From Plantibacter sp. VKM Ac-2880 (GTDB lineage: Bacteria; Actinomycetota; Actinomycetes; Actinomycetales; Microbacteriaceae): DNA of 64,000 nt. Numbering within the stretch: the stretch's first letter is position 1; every line of letters starts with the position of its first letter. A program made the position numbers and the translations under genes. The DNA is taken from positions 43,899-107,898 of the forward strand of contig NZ_JADKSJ010000003.1 in assembly GCF_015351235.1 (NCBI RefSeq), read 5' to 3'. Below, one piece after another: positions 15,738-24,982 of this stretch. Under the pieces are notes generated by a model that was not told where the DNA came from, made no database searches, and was given only the letters and a program-made list of their open reading frames with translations.

Positions 15738-18700
15738 ATGAACAGACTCCGCCCAACCTCCGGACCACCCGGAGCTGTCCAACTCGGTCAGGATCTACGC
15801 CTCGCCGCATTCAGTACGCCGTTTCGAGGATCAGCGCTGCTGCTAGCGCTCGCAGTGCTCGCCTCTTCGCTCTTCGGCCTCGGGCTGGCTGCGTTCGGCG
15901 GTGCCTCCACGGCTAACGCGGCCCCTGGGGATGCGTTTCCGCCCAGCGAGCCGCTCGTTTTCGTTGCACAAGGTAACCCGACAACCCTCTACAAGTCGAC
16001 GACTAATGCCGCTGGCGATGTGACCTTCGCTGCGGAGGGGCCGACGTCCGCCTCCGTCTACAACGCGATCTCCTACAACACCGCCGATAACTACCTCTAC
16101 GGCATCATCGTGCCCGGATCCCCCGGGCCCATCCCCGGGAACTCGTTGATCCGGATCGGTGAGGGCGGCGTCGTCACCCAGGTCGGCACGGCTACCTTCT
16201 CCCCAGGCCCTTGGAACGTCGGTGCATTCGGGCCGAACGGGTACCTCTACATCACTAGTTCTGTAGCGGGCACAGATACGACAATGCTCGCAATCGACGT
16301 CACCACCGGCACGATTGCGCAAACCATCACGCTTAGCGCCCCCAATACGACTTCGGACCTCACCTTCGCCAACGGGTACTTCTGGGGTGTTACGAACGCT
16401 GGCTTGTCAACTCAAGGCATCGTTCGCATCGACCCGGTCTCTGGAGGTCTCTCCACCTTGCCCTTGCCCGCCGGCATGGCGCTGGACTCGCAGGGCTTCG
16501 GTGCCGCGTGGACCTTCGGCAACGGAAACCTGGGCTTCTCTGCCAACACCTCCGGTACCGTATACCAGCTCTCTGTCGTAGACCCCGCCGCTTCCGCTCC
16601 GACAATCACCCTGGTCTCGACGAAATCTGGACCAGCCAGCGGGAACAACGATGGAGCGGCCTCCCCGGGTCTACCGACCGACCTCGCGATTGTGAAGACA
16701 GGGCCCGCGACGTTCACTCCGGACGCAGGAACGTTCACGTACACGCTCACAGTCACGAACAACGGTCCGGGCAATTCCAGCGGGTACGTGGTGGACGACT
16801 CTGTGCCGGCACCGCTAACCAATGTCGCATCACCGGACGCTGCGTGCACGGTTACGGGCAACGACGTGCAGTGCACCGGTGGTACCCTCGCTGTCGGCGC
16901 CTCTGCCAGCTTCACAATCACCGCAGCGATTCCCGCGGGCGTTACCTCCCCCATCCAGAACACAGCGACCGTGACCGCGAACGAGGCCGACCCGGTCGCA
17001 GAGAACAACACGTCGTCCACGACGGCCGTCCCCAGCAGCATCACGGTCCTGAAGTCCGCCGGCACGCCGGAGGACGTCAACGGTAATGGGCTCACCGACG
17101 TCGGCGACACTATTCAATACAGCTTCCTGGTCACCAACACTGGACAAGTTGCACTGTCATCGATCACTGTCAACGATGCGAAGGCTGGGGCGGTGACATG
17201 TCCCGAGGCCACGCTGGTTCCTGGCGCTGACGAAACGTGTGAAGCAGCCGCGGTATACACGGTTACTGCTGATGATGAGGCTGCTGGTTCGGTCGATAAC
17301 ACGGCGACCGCGTCTGGTACGCCGCCAGGGTCGACGACCCCGATTACGTCGACCCCGTCGACCACGACCACACCGGTTGAGGCTGCGGATCCGTCGTTGA
17401 CGGTGGACAAGTCCGCGTCGCCTGATGGCGCGTCGACGTTCACGGTGGGGCGGACGATCACGTACTCGTTCCTCGTGACGAACACCGGCAATGTGCCGCT
17501 TGACGACATCTCGATCGATGAGACTGCGTTCGATGGTTCCGGTCAGATCTCTGAGGCAGTCTGCCCGCCGGCTCGTCTGGCTGTTGCTGACACGGTGACT
17601 TGTACCGCGTCGTACACGGTGACGCAGGCCGATGTTGACAACGGTGGCATCACGAACACTGCGATCGCGAACGGAACCCCTCCGGGTTCTGCGACTCCCG
17701 TGCCGTCGAACCCGGACACGGTGGTTGTGCCAGCACCCAACTCTCCGTCGATGACCATTGTGAAGTCCGCGGACCCGGCCTCGGCCGGGAAGGTCGGTGA
17801 CACCATCACGTACACGTTCGTGCTGACCAACACCGGCAACGTCACCTTGACGGATGTCACCGTGAACGAGGGCGAGTTCTCTGGAACCGGTGAGCTTTCT
17901 GAGATCAGCTACCCCACGAGGACGCTGGCGCCAGGAGAGTCCACTTCCGCGACGGCGACGTATGTGTTGACGCAGGCGGATGTTGACGCTGGCGCGGTCA
18001 CGAACTCGGCGACGGGAACTGGGACTCCGCCCAGCGGTCCGCCGCTGGATCCGACCCCGCCGTCGGAGACGACCGTGCTCATCGAGCCGGACCCGTCGCT
18101 TGCGATTGTGAAGTCGGCTGACCCGACGACGGTCGCTGCTGCAGGTGATGTGGTGACGTACTCCTTCGTGGTCACGAACACCGGCAACGTCACCCTCACT
18201 GGCGTCACGGTCGCTGAGACTGCGTTTTCCGGGACCGGCACCGCACCGATGATCACGTGCCCTGTTGGCCTTGCTTCGATGGCACCCGGTGCGGTGGAAA
18301 CCTGCACCGCAACGTATACCGCCACGCAGGCTGATGTTGACGCCGGCTCGATCACGAACAGTGCAACCGCGACAGGCACCCCGCCCACAGGTCCGGCAAT
18401 CACCACGTCGCCGTCGTCCGCGACCGTCACTGCCGGCCCGACCCCGGGACTCACGATTGTGAAGTCCGCGGACCCGGCCTCGGCCGGGAAGGTCGGTGAC
18501 ACCATCACGTACACGTTCGTGCTGACCAACACCGGCAACGTCACCTTGACGGATGTCACCGTGAACGAGGGCGAGTTCTCTGGAACCGGTGAGCTTTCTG
18601 AGATCAGCTACCCCACGAGGACGCTGGCGCCAGGAGAGTCCACTTCCGCGACGGCGACGTATGTGTTGACGCAGGCGGATGTTGACGCTGGCGCGGTCAC

Positions 18701-19613
18701 GAACTCGGCGACGGGAACTGGGACTCCGCCCAGCGGTCCGCCGCTGGATCCGACCCCGCCGTCGGAGACGACCGTGCTCATCGAGCCGGACCCGTCGATG
18801 ACCATCGTGAAGTCGGTGTCTCCTGGCGATGCTACGAACTTCAAGGTCGGTCAGGAACTTACGTACTCGTTCGTGGTCACCAACACCGGTAACACGACGC
18901 TGACGAACGTCACCGTCAACGAGGGCGAGTTCACCGGATCCGGGACGCTGTCGGAGATCACCTACCCCAAGCGCACTCTGGTGCCGGGGGAGGCGCTCAC
19001 CGCGACGGCCACGTATGTGCTCACGCAGGCAGACGTGGACAACGGGCAGGTCCGGAACACGGCAACGGCAACAGCGACCCCGCCGGACCCGAACACCCCG
19101 CCGCCGACAACACCACCGTCGGAGGTGAACGTTCCTTTGGACCCCAAGCCCAGCGTCACCATCGTGAAGTCCGCGAACCGTGATGCGGTGACCGCTGCCG
19201 GCCAGGTCGTGCAGTACTCGTTCCTGATCACCAACACCGGCAATGTCACCCTGCGCGACGTCACCGTTGCTGAGGGTACCTTCACCGGCACCGGACAGCT
19301 GTCCGCGGTGAGCTACTCGACACGGGTCCTGGTGCCGGGCGAGTCGACTGTTGCGACGGCCAGCTATACCGTCACCGCGGCCGATCTGCTGAACGGCCCG
19401 ATCAAGAACACCGCGACCGCGACCGGCACCCCGCCCGGAGGAACCCCGATCGATTCGCCGCCGTCGAGCGTGTCGATCTCGGTGCCACCGAAGCCGCCGC
19501 TGGCCTCGACCGGTGTCGAAGGAACCAGCCTCCTCATCGGCGGCTCTCTCGTGCTGCTGCTCCTTGGAGGTGCGCTGGTGATCCGGAACCGCCGACACAG
19601 CAGCATGCGCTAA
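15738..19613 (+). CDS. LASTG-anchored repeat surface protein 1
   Basis: The 1291-residue product has an extended signal peptide (hydrophobic stretch near residues 34-55, cleavage after STANA). A beta-propeller-like DUF6923 domain spans about residues 60-300. Eight Ig-like DUF11/DUF7507 repeats follow, each opening with a (T/A)IVKSADP-type strand and a YSFVVTNTGN motif. The C-terminus is LASTG, a hydrophobic helix and RNRRHSSMR, a cell-wall sorting signal matching the LAXTG preference of class E sortases. Repeats 4 and 6 are identical at DNA level. It is probably an adhesin or stalk protein. The ATG at 15738 was chosen for signal peptide fit. Confidence 0.88.
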   Translation: MNRLRPTSGPPGAVQLGQDLRLAAFSTPFRGSALLLALAVLASSLFGLGLAAFGGASTANAAPGDAFPPSEPLVFVAQGNPTTLYKSTTNAAGDVTFAAEGPTSASVYNAISYNTADNYLYGIIVPGSPGPIPGNSLIRIGEGGVVTQVGTATFSPGPWNVGAFGPNGYLYITSSVAGTDTTMLAIDVTTGTIAQTITLSAPNTTSDLTFANGYFWGVTNAGLSTQGIVRIDPVSGGLSTLPLPAGMALDSQGFGAAWTFGNGNLGFSANTSGTVYQLSVVDPAASAPTITLVSTKSGPASGNNDGAASPGLPTDLAIVKTGPATFTPDAGTFTYTLTVTNNGPGNSSGYVVDDSVPAPLTNVASPDAACTVTGNDVQCTGGTLAVGASASFTITAAIPAGVTSPIQNTATVTANEADPVAENNTSSTTAVPSSITVLKSAGTPEDVNGNGLTDVGDTIQYSFLVTNTGQVALSSITVNDAKAGAVTCPEATLVPGADETCEAAAVYTVTADDEAAGSVDNTATASGTPPGSTTPITSTPSTTTTPVEAADPSLTVDKSASPDGASTFTVGRTITYSFLVTNTGNVPLDDISIDETAFDGSGQISEAVCPPARLAVADTVTCTASYTVTQADVDNGGITNTAIANGTPPGSATPVPSNPDTVVVPAPNSPSMTIVKSADPASAGKVGDTITYTFVLTNTGNVTLTDVTVNEGEFSGTGELSEISYPTRTLAPGESTSATATYVLTQADVDAGAVTNSATGTGTPPSGPPLDPTPPSETTVLIEPDPSLAIVKSADPTTVAAAGDVVTYSFVVTNTGNVTLTGVTVAETAFSGTGTAPMITCPVGLASMAPGAVETCTATYTATQADVDAGSITNSATATGTPPTGPAITTSPSSATVTAGPTPGLTIVKSADPASAGKVGDTITYTFVLTNTGNVTLTDVTVNEGEFSGTGELSEISYPTRTLAPGESTSATATYVLTQADVDAGAVTNSATGTGTPPSGPPLDPTPPSETTVLIEPDPSMTIVKSVSPGDATNFKVGQELTYSFVVTNTGNTTLTNVTVNEGEFTGSGTLSEITYPKRTLVPGEALTATATYVLTQADVDNGQVRNTATATATPPDPNTPPPTTPPSEVNVPLDPKPSVTIVKSANRDAVTAAGQVVQYSFLITNTGNVTLRDVTVAEGTFTGTGQLSAVSYSTRVLVPGESTVATASYTVTAADLLNGPIKNTATATGTPPGGTPIDSPPSSVSISVPPKPPLASTGVEGTSLLIGGSLVLLLLGGALVIRNRRHSSMR
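17757..18098 (+). repeat. 342 bp exact direct repeat, copy 1
   Basis: This block, encoding one DUF7507 module, appears identical to 18456-18797. The offset is 699 bp, i.e. exactly two modules, and the frame is preserved. The module between them is diverged. Confidence 0.85.
18456..18797 (+). repeat. 342 bp exact direct repeat, copy 2
   Basis: Second copy of the block at 17757-18098. Sequence identity ends abruptly at both edges, suggesting recent duplication or gene conversion within the surface gene. Confidence 0.85.
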
Positions 19614-19622
19614 CCACCAGCC

Positions 19623-19700
19623 GCCGTCCGCTCACCACGCGGACGGAGGCCCGCATCACGAACTGGTGGTAGCTCCGGAACGCTCAGGGCTGCCACCAGT
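19623..19700 (+). terminator. two hairpins after surface gene 1
   Basis: CCGTCCGC/GCGGACGG (about 19625-19646) and AACTGGTGG/CCACCAGTT (about 19661-19700) lie between surface gene 1 and the lipoprotein gene. They could attenuate or process the transcript and so lower downstream expression. No U tract is present. Confidence 0.45.
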
Positions 19701-19727
19701 TTCGTCTCACCCGGAAGCCGACCCCTC

Positions 19728-20195
19728 ATGCGTCGCACCACCACCAGCAAGATGTTCCTCGCCTCAACCATCCTGCTCGCCGGCACCCTGACTGGGTGCA
19801 CCAACAACACCCCTGACAACCGCTCGAGCGCAACACCCGCCGTGACCAGTACACCGCTGTACTCCGCCGAGGGGCTCCCGCCCGGAGCGGTCGGCGCGAC
19901 CGAGATCCCAACCGATGTCCCCAACGACCCCAAAGCCCGCAAGAACGTCTCGACCACCAGTTGCACAGCAACGGACGACGGCTGGACCATGACTGGGACC
20001 ATCGCCAACACCACCAAGAACGACACCAGTTACACCCTCACGGTGTTCTTCACCACCGCCACCGCCACCATCCTCGCCACAACGACGACGGTCGTGGACG
20101 TTCCTGCCGGAGAAATCAGGTACTGGGACGGGACTGCGGCCTTCGCCGCGCCCGACGGCACCAAATGTGTTCTCCGCGGCGTCGCAGCTTCCTGA
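19728..20195 (+). CDS. lipoprotein of surface locus 1
   Basis: The N-terminus ends in a lipobox, LTGC, with Cys24. After a Thr/Ser/Pro linker comes one beta-rich domain of about 95 residues (NVSTTSCTATDDGWTMTG; TLTVFFTTATATIL; CVLRGVAAS) with two cysteines, similar in layout to FxLYD-type small exported domains. It is located between the surface protein and the regulator gene, 5 bp upstream of the latter, and is probably co-transcribed. Likely an accessory cell-surface protein; function unknown. Confidence 0.75.
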   Translation: MRRTTTSKMFLASTILLAGTLTGCTNNTPDNRSSATPAVTSTPLYSAEGLPPGAVGATEIPTDVPNDPKARKNVSTTSCTATDDGWTMTGTIANTTKNDTSYTLTVFFTTATATILATTTTVVDVPAGEIRYWDGTAAFAAPDGTKCVLRGVAAS

Positions 20196-20200
20196 TCGTT

Positions 20201-21250
20201 ATGAGCGCGAATACCGCCCCCGTTCCCGTGGCATCGAGGCGACTCGTTTCGAGGGTCACCTGGCGTCATGACGCGCGTCAACGTAAGACGCAAGCCTCCC
20301 TCGAACACACCATCCTGACGTTCGCGGCTGAGCGACCATCGACCAAGCTGTCGGTTACCGAGATCACCGACAACGCCGGCATCAACCGCTCCACGTTCTA
20401 CGCGCATACCCCCAACCCGACCGCGTTCCTCCGTGCAGCCATGCGGCGTCGTTTGGAGTGGACCTCACGGGAACAGATCTCAGGCCCTCTTTCGGTTCAT
20501 GAGCTGATCGAGCAACTGCTCGACCATGTGCGGCATCACCAGCAGGTCTACGTGACCGCGCAACAAGATCCTGCGGCACACGCGGCGCTGCGAGATGGTC
20601 TGGCCGACTTCACCCAAATGCGGCTGATCGGAACACCGTTCCGGCTTCCTGCACCTGTGGCCTCCCTGATCGCCGTGACCATCACTCACGCCATCTATCC
20701 GGAATCGCCCGCGGGCACCGGCTACACCGCCGAAGCCAGTGTCGGCCTCATGCGAGAAGGAGCTCGCACCGTCACCCACCTGCTCGAGCAGGAACCGATG
20801 GTGGAGCTCGACGAGCAAACGCGATCGGCATCAAAACCTGCACCTCGGGAGGTAACGCCGCGACGAGCTGAGATTCAGAAGGTGCCGACTACGCCCGCGC
20901 CACAGAGAAGCGCTCCAAGCGTACTCACCACCACGGCACTGCACAGAGCAAAGGAGAGAGTCATGCCGCCACGACGCGACGACAGCCCTTGGGTGCGACT
21001 TCGAGCAGCTATCGAGGCTGACTTCGTTGATGGTCTTCAGCGCCCCCTCACAATGAATCATCTCGGGGTCCGCCTGCACATGAGCAACACCTCGATCACA
21101 CGCCGCATCGTGAGCGGCGTATTCACTGCCCAGCTGGTCGACAAAGTGTGGGTCATTGACGTTGAAGCAAGTCGAGCAGCGATCGGCGCTGCGATGTGGA
21201 CTATCACCGAACGGCGGAAGGACAGACACCGCAACGAACTAGTTCACTAG
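20201..21250 (+). CDS. TetR-like regulator fused to a second HTH domain
   Basis: Residues about 25-85 contain a TetR-type HTH (KLSVTEITDNAGINRSTFYAH) and the middle holds a TetR-like helical domain. After a Pro/Thr linker, the last 95 residues form a second module (PLTMNHLGVRLHMSNTSITRRIVSG, VDKVWVIDVEASRAAI). That module is homologous to the separate protein at 40852-41238. An in-frame ATG at 20963 is preceded by AAGGAGAGAG, so a short form of about 95 residues may also be made. The TetR part resembles the regulator at 39236-39865. Confidence 0.8.
   Translation: MSANTAPVPVASRRLVSRVTWRHDARQRKTQASLEHTILTFAAERPSTKLSVTEITDNAGINRSTFYAHTPNPTAFLRAAMRRRLEWTSREQISGPLSVHELIEQLLDHVRHHQQVYVTAQQDPAAHAALRDGLADFTQMRLIGTPFRLPAPVASLIAVTITHAIYPESPAGTGYTAEASVGLMREGARTVTHLLEQEPMVELDEQTRSASKPAPREVTPRRAEIQKVPTTPAPQRSAPSVLTTTALHRAKERVMPPRRDDSPWVRLRAAIEADFVDGLQRPLTMNHLGVRLHMSNTSITRRIVSGVFTAQLVDKVWVIDVEASRAAIGAAMWTITERRKDRHRNELVH
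20963..21250 (+). CDS. possible internal-start product: small DNA-binding protein
   Basis: The ATG at 20963 lies inside the fused regulator gene, in frame, with an excellent Shine-Dalgarno (AAGGAGAGAG, 3 nt spacer). The product would be MPPRRDDSPWVRLRAAIEAD and onward, matching the stand-alone homologue in locus 2 from its own start. Whether it is translated separately is not shown by sequence. Confidence 0.45.
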   Translation: MPPRRDDSPWVRLRAAIEADFVDGLQRPLTMNHLGVRLHMSNTSITRRIVSGVFTAQLVDKVWVIDVEASRAAIGAAMWTITERRKDRHRNELVH

Positions 21251-21329
21251 GCCAGGAAATGGCTTTTGCCCGCTGTGATGAGTGCTCTCTGCTTCCGCAC
21301 ATCTCATTAGCCGCGCACACGCCTATCCA

Positions 21330-21715
21330 CGGACAATGGCATTGTGGACGAGGTTCATTGCGATCTGTGCGATGAGCGTCGGGGACCCAAACGCACGGGT
21401 GGTGTAGCCGCTGGTCGAGATGGAGATGTCCCGGTGCTCGGCCAGGGGGAGGAGCGTCTCGGTGACCTCCTCTGTGACGAGGGAAGAGGTCGACTGGCTC
21501 TGAAAGGAAGACTCTCCGCTCGGCTCGGCTGAAGAGAAGAAGTGCTTCAGCCAGAGCGATTGCTCGATCGTTTACTGCTTCGAGTTGGTTGAAGACAGCG
21601 GTGGCGTCTCGGTCGGGGGCTGCAAGTGCTACCTCGAGAACTGTCCGCGTGATACTGAGGGGCGTTCTGAGCTCGTGGGAGGTGTTGGCTGCGAAGCGTT
21701 GTCCTTCTGCGACTT
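21330..21715 (-). pseudogene. histidine kinase fragment, copy A
   Basis: The minus strand encodes parts of a HisKA domain (SHELRTP, then ALLLFSRAERRVFLSEPVDL). A frameshift follows near 21490, then ETLLPLAEHRDISIS and a truncation at MNLVHNAIV. It is closely similar to 25315-25700 at DNA level. Neither end has a start or an ATPase domain, so it is non-functional. Confidence 0.75.
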
Positions 21716-21736
21716 ACCGATGGTCTCCGAATCTCA

Positions 21737-21835
21737 TCGGCGCGAGCAGACGCGGAAACCGTGAGCGGTGCTCATCCAGTGGTGGAATCCCAACGCGAGT
21801 GCGAGGTGTGTCACCAGCAAAAGGGGTAGTGCCCC
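21737..21835 (-). pseudogene. remnant of a small membrane protein
   Basis: The minus-strand frame reads LPLLLVTHLALALGFHHWMS TAHGF before a stop. This resembles the C-terminus of the intact small membrane protein just upstream (ALASGFRQW TNTPQGF). It looks like a decayed tandem duplicate. Confidence 0.5.
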
Positions 21836-21859
21836 TGAGTCGGGAACCGTGGAGTTCAG

Positions 21860-22081
21860 CTAGCGGTGTAGCCAGGCGCTGAAGCCCTGAGGTGTGTTCG
21901 TCCACTGTCGGAATCCTGACGCGAGCGCGAAGTACGGCAGAAGAAGGGCTGCGGCCACCGCGAGCAGCCAGACCGGATGCCCGAGCACGATGACAACGAT
22001 CCCAGCGGCAACGGCTGCGGCGACCCAGATGGCCACGGCGGTTCGCTTCCGTCGGAATCGGGTTTCAGGACTATTACGCAT
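21860..22081 (-). CDS. small two-helix membrane protein
   Basis: About 73 residues with two hydrophobic helices (TAVAIWVAAAVAAGIVVIVLG and VWLLAVAAALLLPYFALA) and a basic N-terminus. I chose the ATG at 22081 because GGGAGATG lies just upstream; an in-frame ATG at 22093 is an alternative. A decayed partial copy follows downstream. Function unknown. Confidence 0.6.
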   Translation of the reverse strand: MRNSPETRFRRKRTAVAIWVAAAVAAGIVVIVLGHPVWLLAVAAALLLPYFALASGFRQWTNTPQGFSAWLHR

Positions 22082-22093
22082 CTCATCTCCCAT

Positions 22094-22544
22094 GGCGCGA
22101 GGTTAGGCTTCGGAACAGGAGTTCGCCTGTGAAAAAGTGAGTGGTGAGGATCTCGCGCACTACCGGGGGCTCCCTGATCATCCAGCGCGCCAGAGGGGTA
22201 ACCCAGGATCGACGCTGAGGCCTGCCGCGCGCTCCGTTGGAACGACGGGGAGATGCGCCTTTTCACGCGCGGTGGGTGGTCAGCAGGCGGATGGAGGGTG
22301 TCGGAACACCGACTGCCACGGTGCGCGCGCGTACGACGGACAGCCGCTGGCTTCGGTAGCAGCGTCACGCGTCAACAACCTCCTGGCCAGCAACAGCTAG
22401 GGTGTGTCTGACAATACTGGCCGTTCTGTCCAAGGTCACCTGATGCTTGGTTCGCAGGTCGGGTGCATGGCACCTCAACTCGGCTGAAGCGGATCGGTTG
22501 CGCGGGTGTTGTAACGGTGGGCGGTCTCGGGGCATGTACTGGGT
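22094..22544 (+). other. intergenic region with a TIR-like end
   Basis: No convincing gene. TAGGGTGTGTCTGAC at 22399-22413 is nearly inverted with GTCAGACACGCCCTA at 29448-29462 and resembles an IS5-like terminal repeat. The 130 bp before the sigma factor gene presumably carries its promoter. Confidence 0.5.
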
Positions 22545-23138
22545 ATGAGACCTCTTGCTCGAGATCCTGACCGCGAGCGGCGATTCGCCGTCCTCTACAA
22601 CACCGCGTACACGGACGTGTTGCGTTTCGTACGCCGCCGTTCGCCTCTAGATGTGGCCGAGGACCTCGCTCACGACGCATTCTTGATCGCGTGGCACCGC
22701 TTCGACCAGGTGCCGCGAGATCCCGACGGGGCCCGGGCATGGCTGTTCACGACAGCCCGCAACTGCATCTTGGCCAATTATCGTACGCGACAACGCTACG
22801 AGCAGCTCGGCATCCGCATCGCCGATTCCACACCTCACATTTCTGGGGAAGACGCCTCGTCCGCGGCGTTCCGCCTCGACCTGATCGCCGCGTGGAAGAC
22901 ACTTCCGCCCGCGCAGCAAGAAGTGCTCGCGTTGGCGCTGTGGGAACAACTGCCCGCGAAGGCATCCGGACAGGTGCTCGGCATCAGCGCCGCAGCCTAC
23001 CGGGTCCGGCTCCACCGCGCCCGGACGGCGCTGCGCGCAGCGCTCGGCGGGGAACCCAGCCTCTCACCCACAGCTATCGCCCCTCAAACGGCGGTTGCGA
23101 CTCGACCTTCTGCGACGACCACGGAGATGACCGCATGA
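22545..23138 (+). CDS. ECF RNA polymerase sigma factor
   Basis: The 197-residue protein has a sigma-70 region 2 (DVLRFVRRRSPLDVAEDLAHDAFLIAWHRF, with the DLAHD/DAFLIAW core helix). Region 4 (ALWEQLPAKASGQVLGIS AAAYRVRLHRARTAL) is the -35-binding HTH. Region 3 is absent, as in ECF factors. The C-terminal 30 residues are an Ala/Thr/Pro tail. The stop overlaps the start of a membrane protein gene, the usual sigma/anti-sigma arrangement. Confidence 0.92.
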   Translation: MRPLARDPDRERRFAVLYNTAYTDVLRFVRRRSPLDVAEDLAHDAFLIAWHRFDQVPRDPDGARAWLFTTARNCILANYRTRQRYEQLGIRIADSTPHISGEDASSAAFRLDLIAAWKTLPPAQQEVLALALWEQLPAKASGQVLGISAAAYRVRLHRARTALRAALGGEPSLSPTAIAPQTAVATRPSATTTEMTA

Positions 23139-23941
23139 ACCAGCACGACCTCAACAACACCCTCCACGCTCTCGACGCCGCGCCCGAACCGGTACTGGAT
23201 GACACGGCTCGTCGCCGCGTAGCGAACGGTCTGGACCAGATCCTGGCCTCCACACCGGAGCACGTCGACACTGGACGCCGGCCCCTTCGACGCTGGGCGC
23301 TGCCTCTCGTCGGCCTTGCCGCAGCGACCGTGACCGGCATGGCGCTTATCAGCACGATCACTCCCACTCCCGCCTATGCGTCCTGGACCCCGACCCCCGT
23401 CACCCTGACGGCAGCTGAACTCGCAATCGCCGGGCCAGCCTGCACGAGCGCCGGCGGGCGCCCGGACGCGGACGTTGTTCTCGCGGAACGGCGTGGCGAG
23501 TGGGTCGCAATCGCGGCGCTGACCGACGAACCTGGCACGATCTCGTGCCTGCTGTATCTCCCCGAAGGCGCGATGCAAGCGGAGCATGTCAGCGCCGGCT
23601 TTGGGGGCGGCCAAGGCGCGATCCCGACCGCAGGACAGTTCACAGGAGGCTCTATCGCGCAGTTCTCCGAGACGGGGTTTCTTGGGATCGCGGTTGTACC
23701 CACGGTCGCGATCGTCGTCGGTGACGTCGGCCCGGACGTGACAGCGGTGGACATTACCATCACCACGGGAGATGTCGTCACTGCGACCGTCGCCGACGGT
23801 CACTACATTGCTTGGTGGCCAGGCAGCGCGTTCGGTGATGGCACCGAGGGCAACGGCGGTCCTCGCCCGGACTTGCGTTACCGCCTCACACTGGTCGACG
23901 GACGCACCATTGACAACGCGCAGGCAACCCTCCCGCAGTGA
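23135..23941 (+). CDS. putative anti-sigma factor / membrane sensor
   Basis: Residues 1-50 are a charged cytosolic part, followed by one membrane helix (WALPLVGLAAATVTGMALI, about 54-72). An exported domain of about 190 residues has Gly/Ala-rich beta segments and cysteine pairs (CTSAGGRP, ISCLLYLP). The ATG overlaps the ECF stop, so the partner relation is likely. A canonical zinc-binding anti-sigma motif (HxxxCxxC) is absent, so this is a non-classical anti-sigma or a sigma-linked surface protein. Confidence 0.65.
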   Translation: MNQHDLNNTLHALDAAPEPVLDDTARRRVANGLDQILASTPEHVDTGRRPLRRWALPLVGLAAATVTGMALISTITPTPAYASWTPTPVTLTAAELAIAGPACTSAGGRPDADVVLAERRGEWVAIAALTDEPGTISCLLYLPEGAMQAEHVSAGFGGGQGAIPTAGQFTGGSIAQFSETGFLGIAVVPTVAIVVGDVGPDVTAVDITITTGDVVTATVADGHYIAWWPGSAFGDGTEGNGGPRPDLRYRLTLVDGRTIDNAQATLPQ

Positions 23942-24107
23942 TGGACAGGACGAGGCCAACCTGGGTGCTTTGTCCTCGGCAGCAGCGTTGGTGACGCTTC
24001 GGGTCTTGTGTCAGGAGGAGGCCTCGTTCGGACCAGCTTTGCTGTGTGACTACGGCAGCCTGTCGAGGTCGAAGGGCTGCTCGGGCGTCCGGCTTCCCGA
24101 GAGCTGT

Positions 24108-24578
24108 CTACTCGCTGGCGCTCGAGCGTACCGCGGAGGAAATGATCGCTCTCCGGGTGGCGATGGTACCAATAGTAAGGGCGGTCACGAGCGCGCTGAA
24201 ACTGACCAACGCGGCCCCTGCCGCCCAGATCGTGAATTCGCCGGGCGTCCCTGCGTCGGTGGCCTGGAACTGCGCGCCGGTGAGGATGGCGGCGATGACG
24301 AGAGCCCAAAGAGCGGTTAGTGTCGCACCGTATGCGAGCCACGGCAGGCGCTTGGAGCCGACCCGATCGGCAACAGTATTCGCCGCATGATTGGCGAGGC
24401 TGAGCACCCCGACGGTCGAGACGATTGATGCGAGGGCGCCCACAACGTGGATGACTGGATCCCAGGGTCCGGAGGGCGGAACGTTCGAAACGAGCAGCAG
24501 TCCCATCGCAAGCATGGGAACACCCAGGGCGAGTTGGGCTGCGATCCTAGCCGGGGTCAGGCGCATTCTGGTGATCAT
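24108..24578 (-). CDS. four-helix membrane protein
   Basis: 156 residues with four predicted helices (near 10-30, 42-65, 80-102, 115-140) and short loops. No charged motif or catalytic residue stands out and I recognise no family. It lies alone between the anti-sigma gene and a broken histidine kinase on the same strand. Confidence 0.65.
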   Translation of the reverse strand: MITRMRLTPARIAAQLALGVPMLAMGLLLVSNVPPSGPWDPVIHVVGALASIVSTVGVLSLANHAANTVADRVGSKRLPWLAYGATLTALWALVIAAILTGAQFQATDAGTPGEFTIWAAGAALVSFSALVTALTIGTIATRRAIISSAVRSSASE

Positions 24579-24982
24579 TGTGTCTCCTCGTTTGGATACT
24601 TCCAGAGTGCACCCAACCCAGCGTCCGCGCGTCCGGCTTCAGGATGATCCCGATCATCCCGCGAGACGAGGTGGTGATTCTTGAAAGGATCGCTCGATGC
24701 TCCGACGACATCACCGCGGGACGAAGGACGCGGCTCCGTCGAGACAGAGATCGCTTGAGACGCCAAAACGGCGTGCGCGACTGCTAGCTCGAGATTGGCT
24801 TGCTTGCGACGGTGACGTGAGGGTAGAACAGGACGCAGGGCGACGAATTCGTGCGATCGTGCAGCTTCGAGGGCCTCGTCGCCGGCGCTCCTGGGACAGA
24901 GGTATCAGGGCGCTTGGGTCTTTTCCAAGGGCAATCCTCTCGCTGAGGCGATGATGTTGCCTGGGCTTATTGGGTGTCGGGG
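24579..24982 (+). other. intergenic region, no gene seen
   Basis: Short frames on both strands lack protein-like composition. It lies downstream of the broken kinase and may contain decayed coding sequence, but nothing is recognisable. Confidence 0.5.

Noticed and set aside
17757..18797. Possible CRISPR array in the repeat-rich 17-19 kb region
   Set aside because: The repeats are about 115-residue in-frame protein modules, not short direct repeats with unique spacers.
17157..19598. An 813-codon minus-strand frame opposite surface gene 1
   Set aside because: Arg/Gly-rich antisense reading of a repetitive gene; no ribosome binding site and no family pattern.
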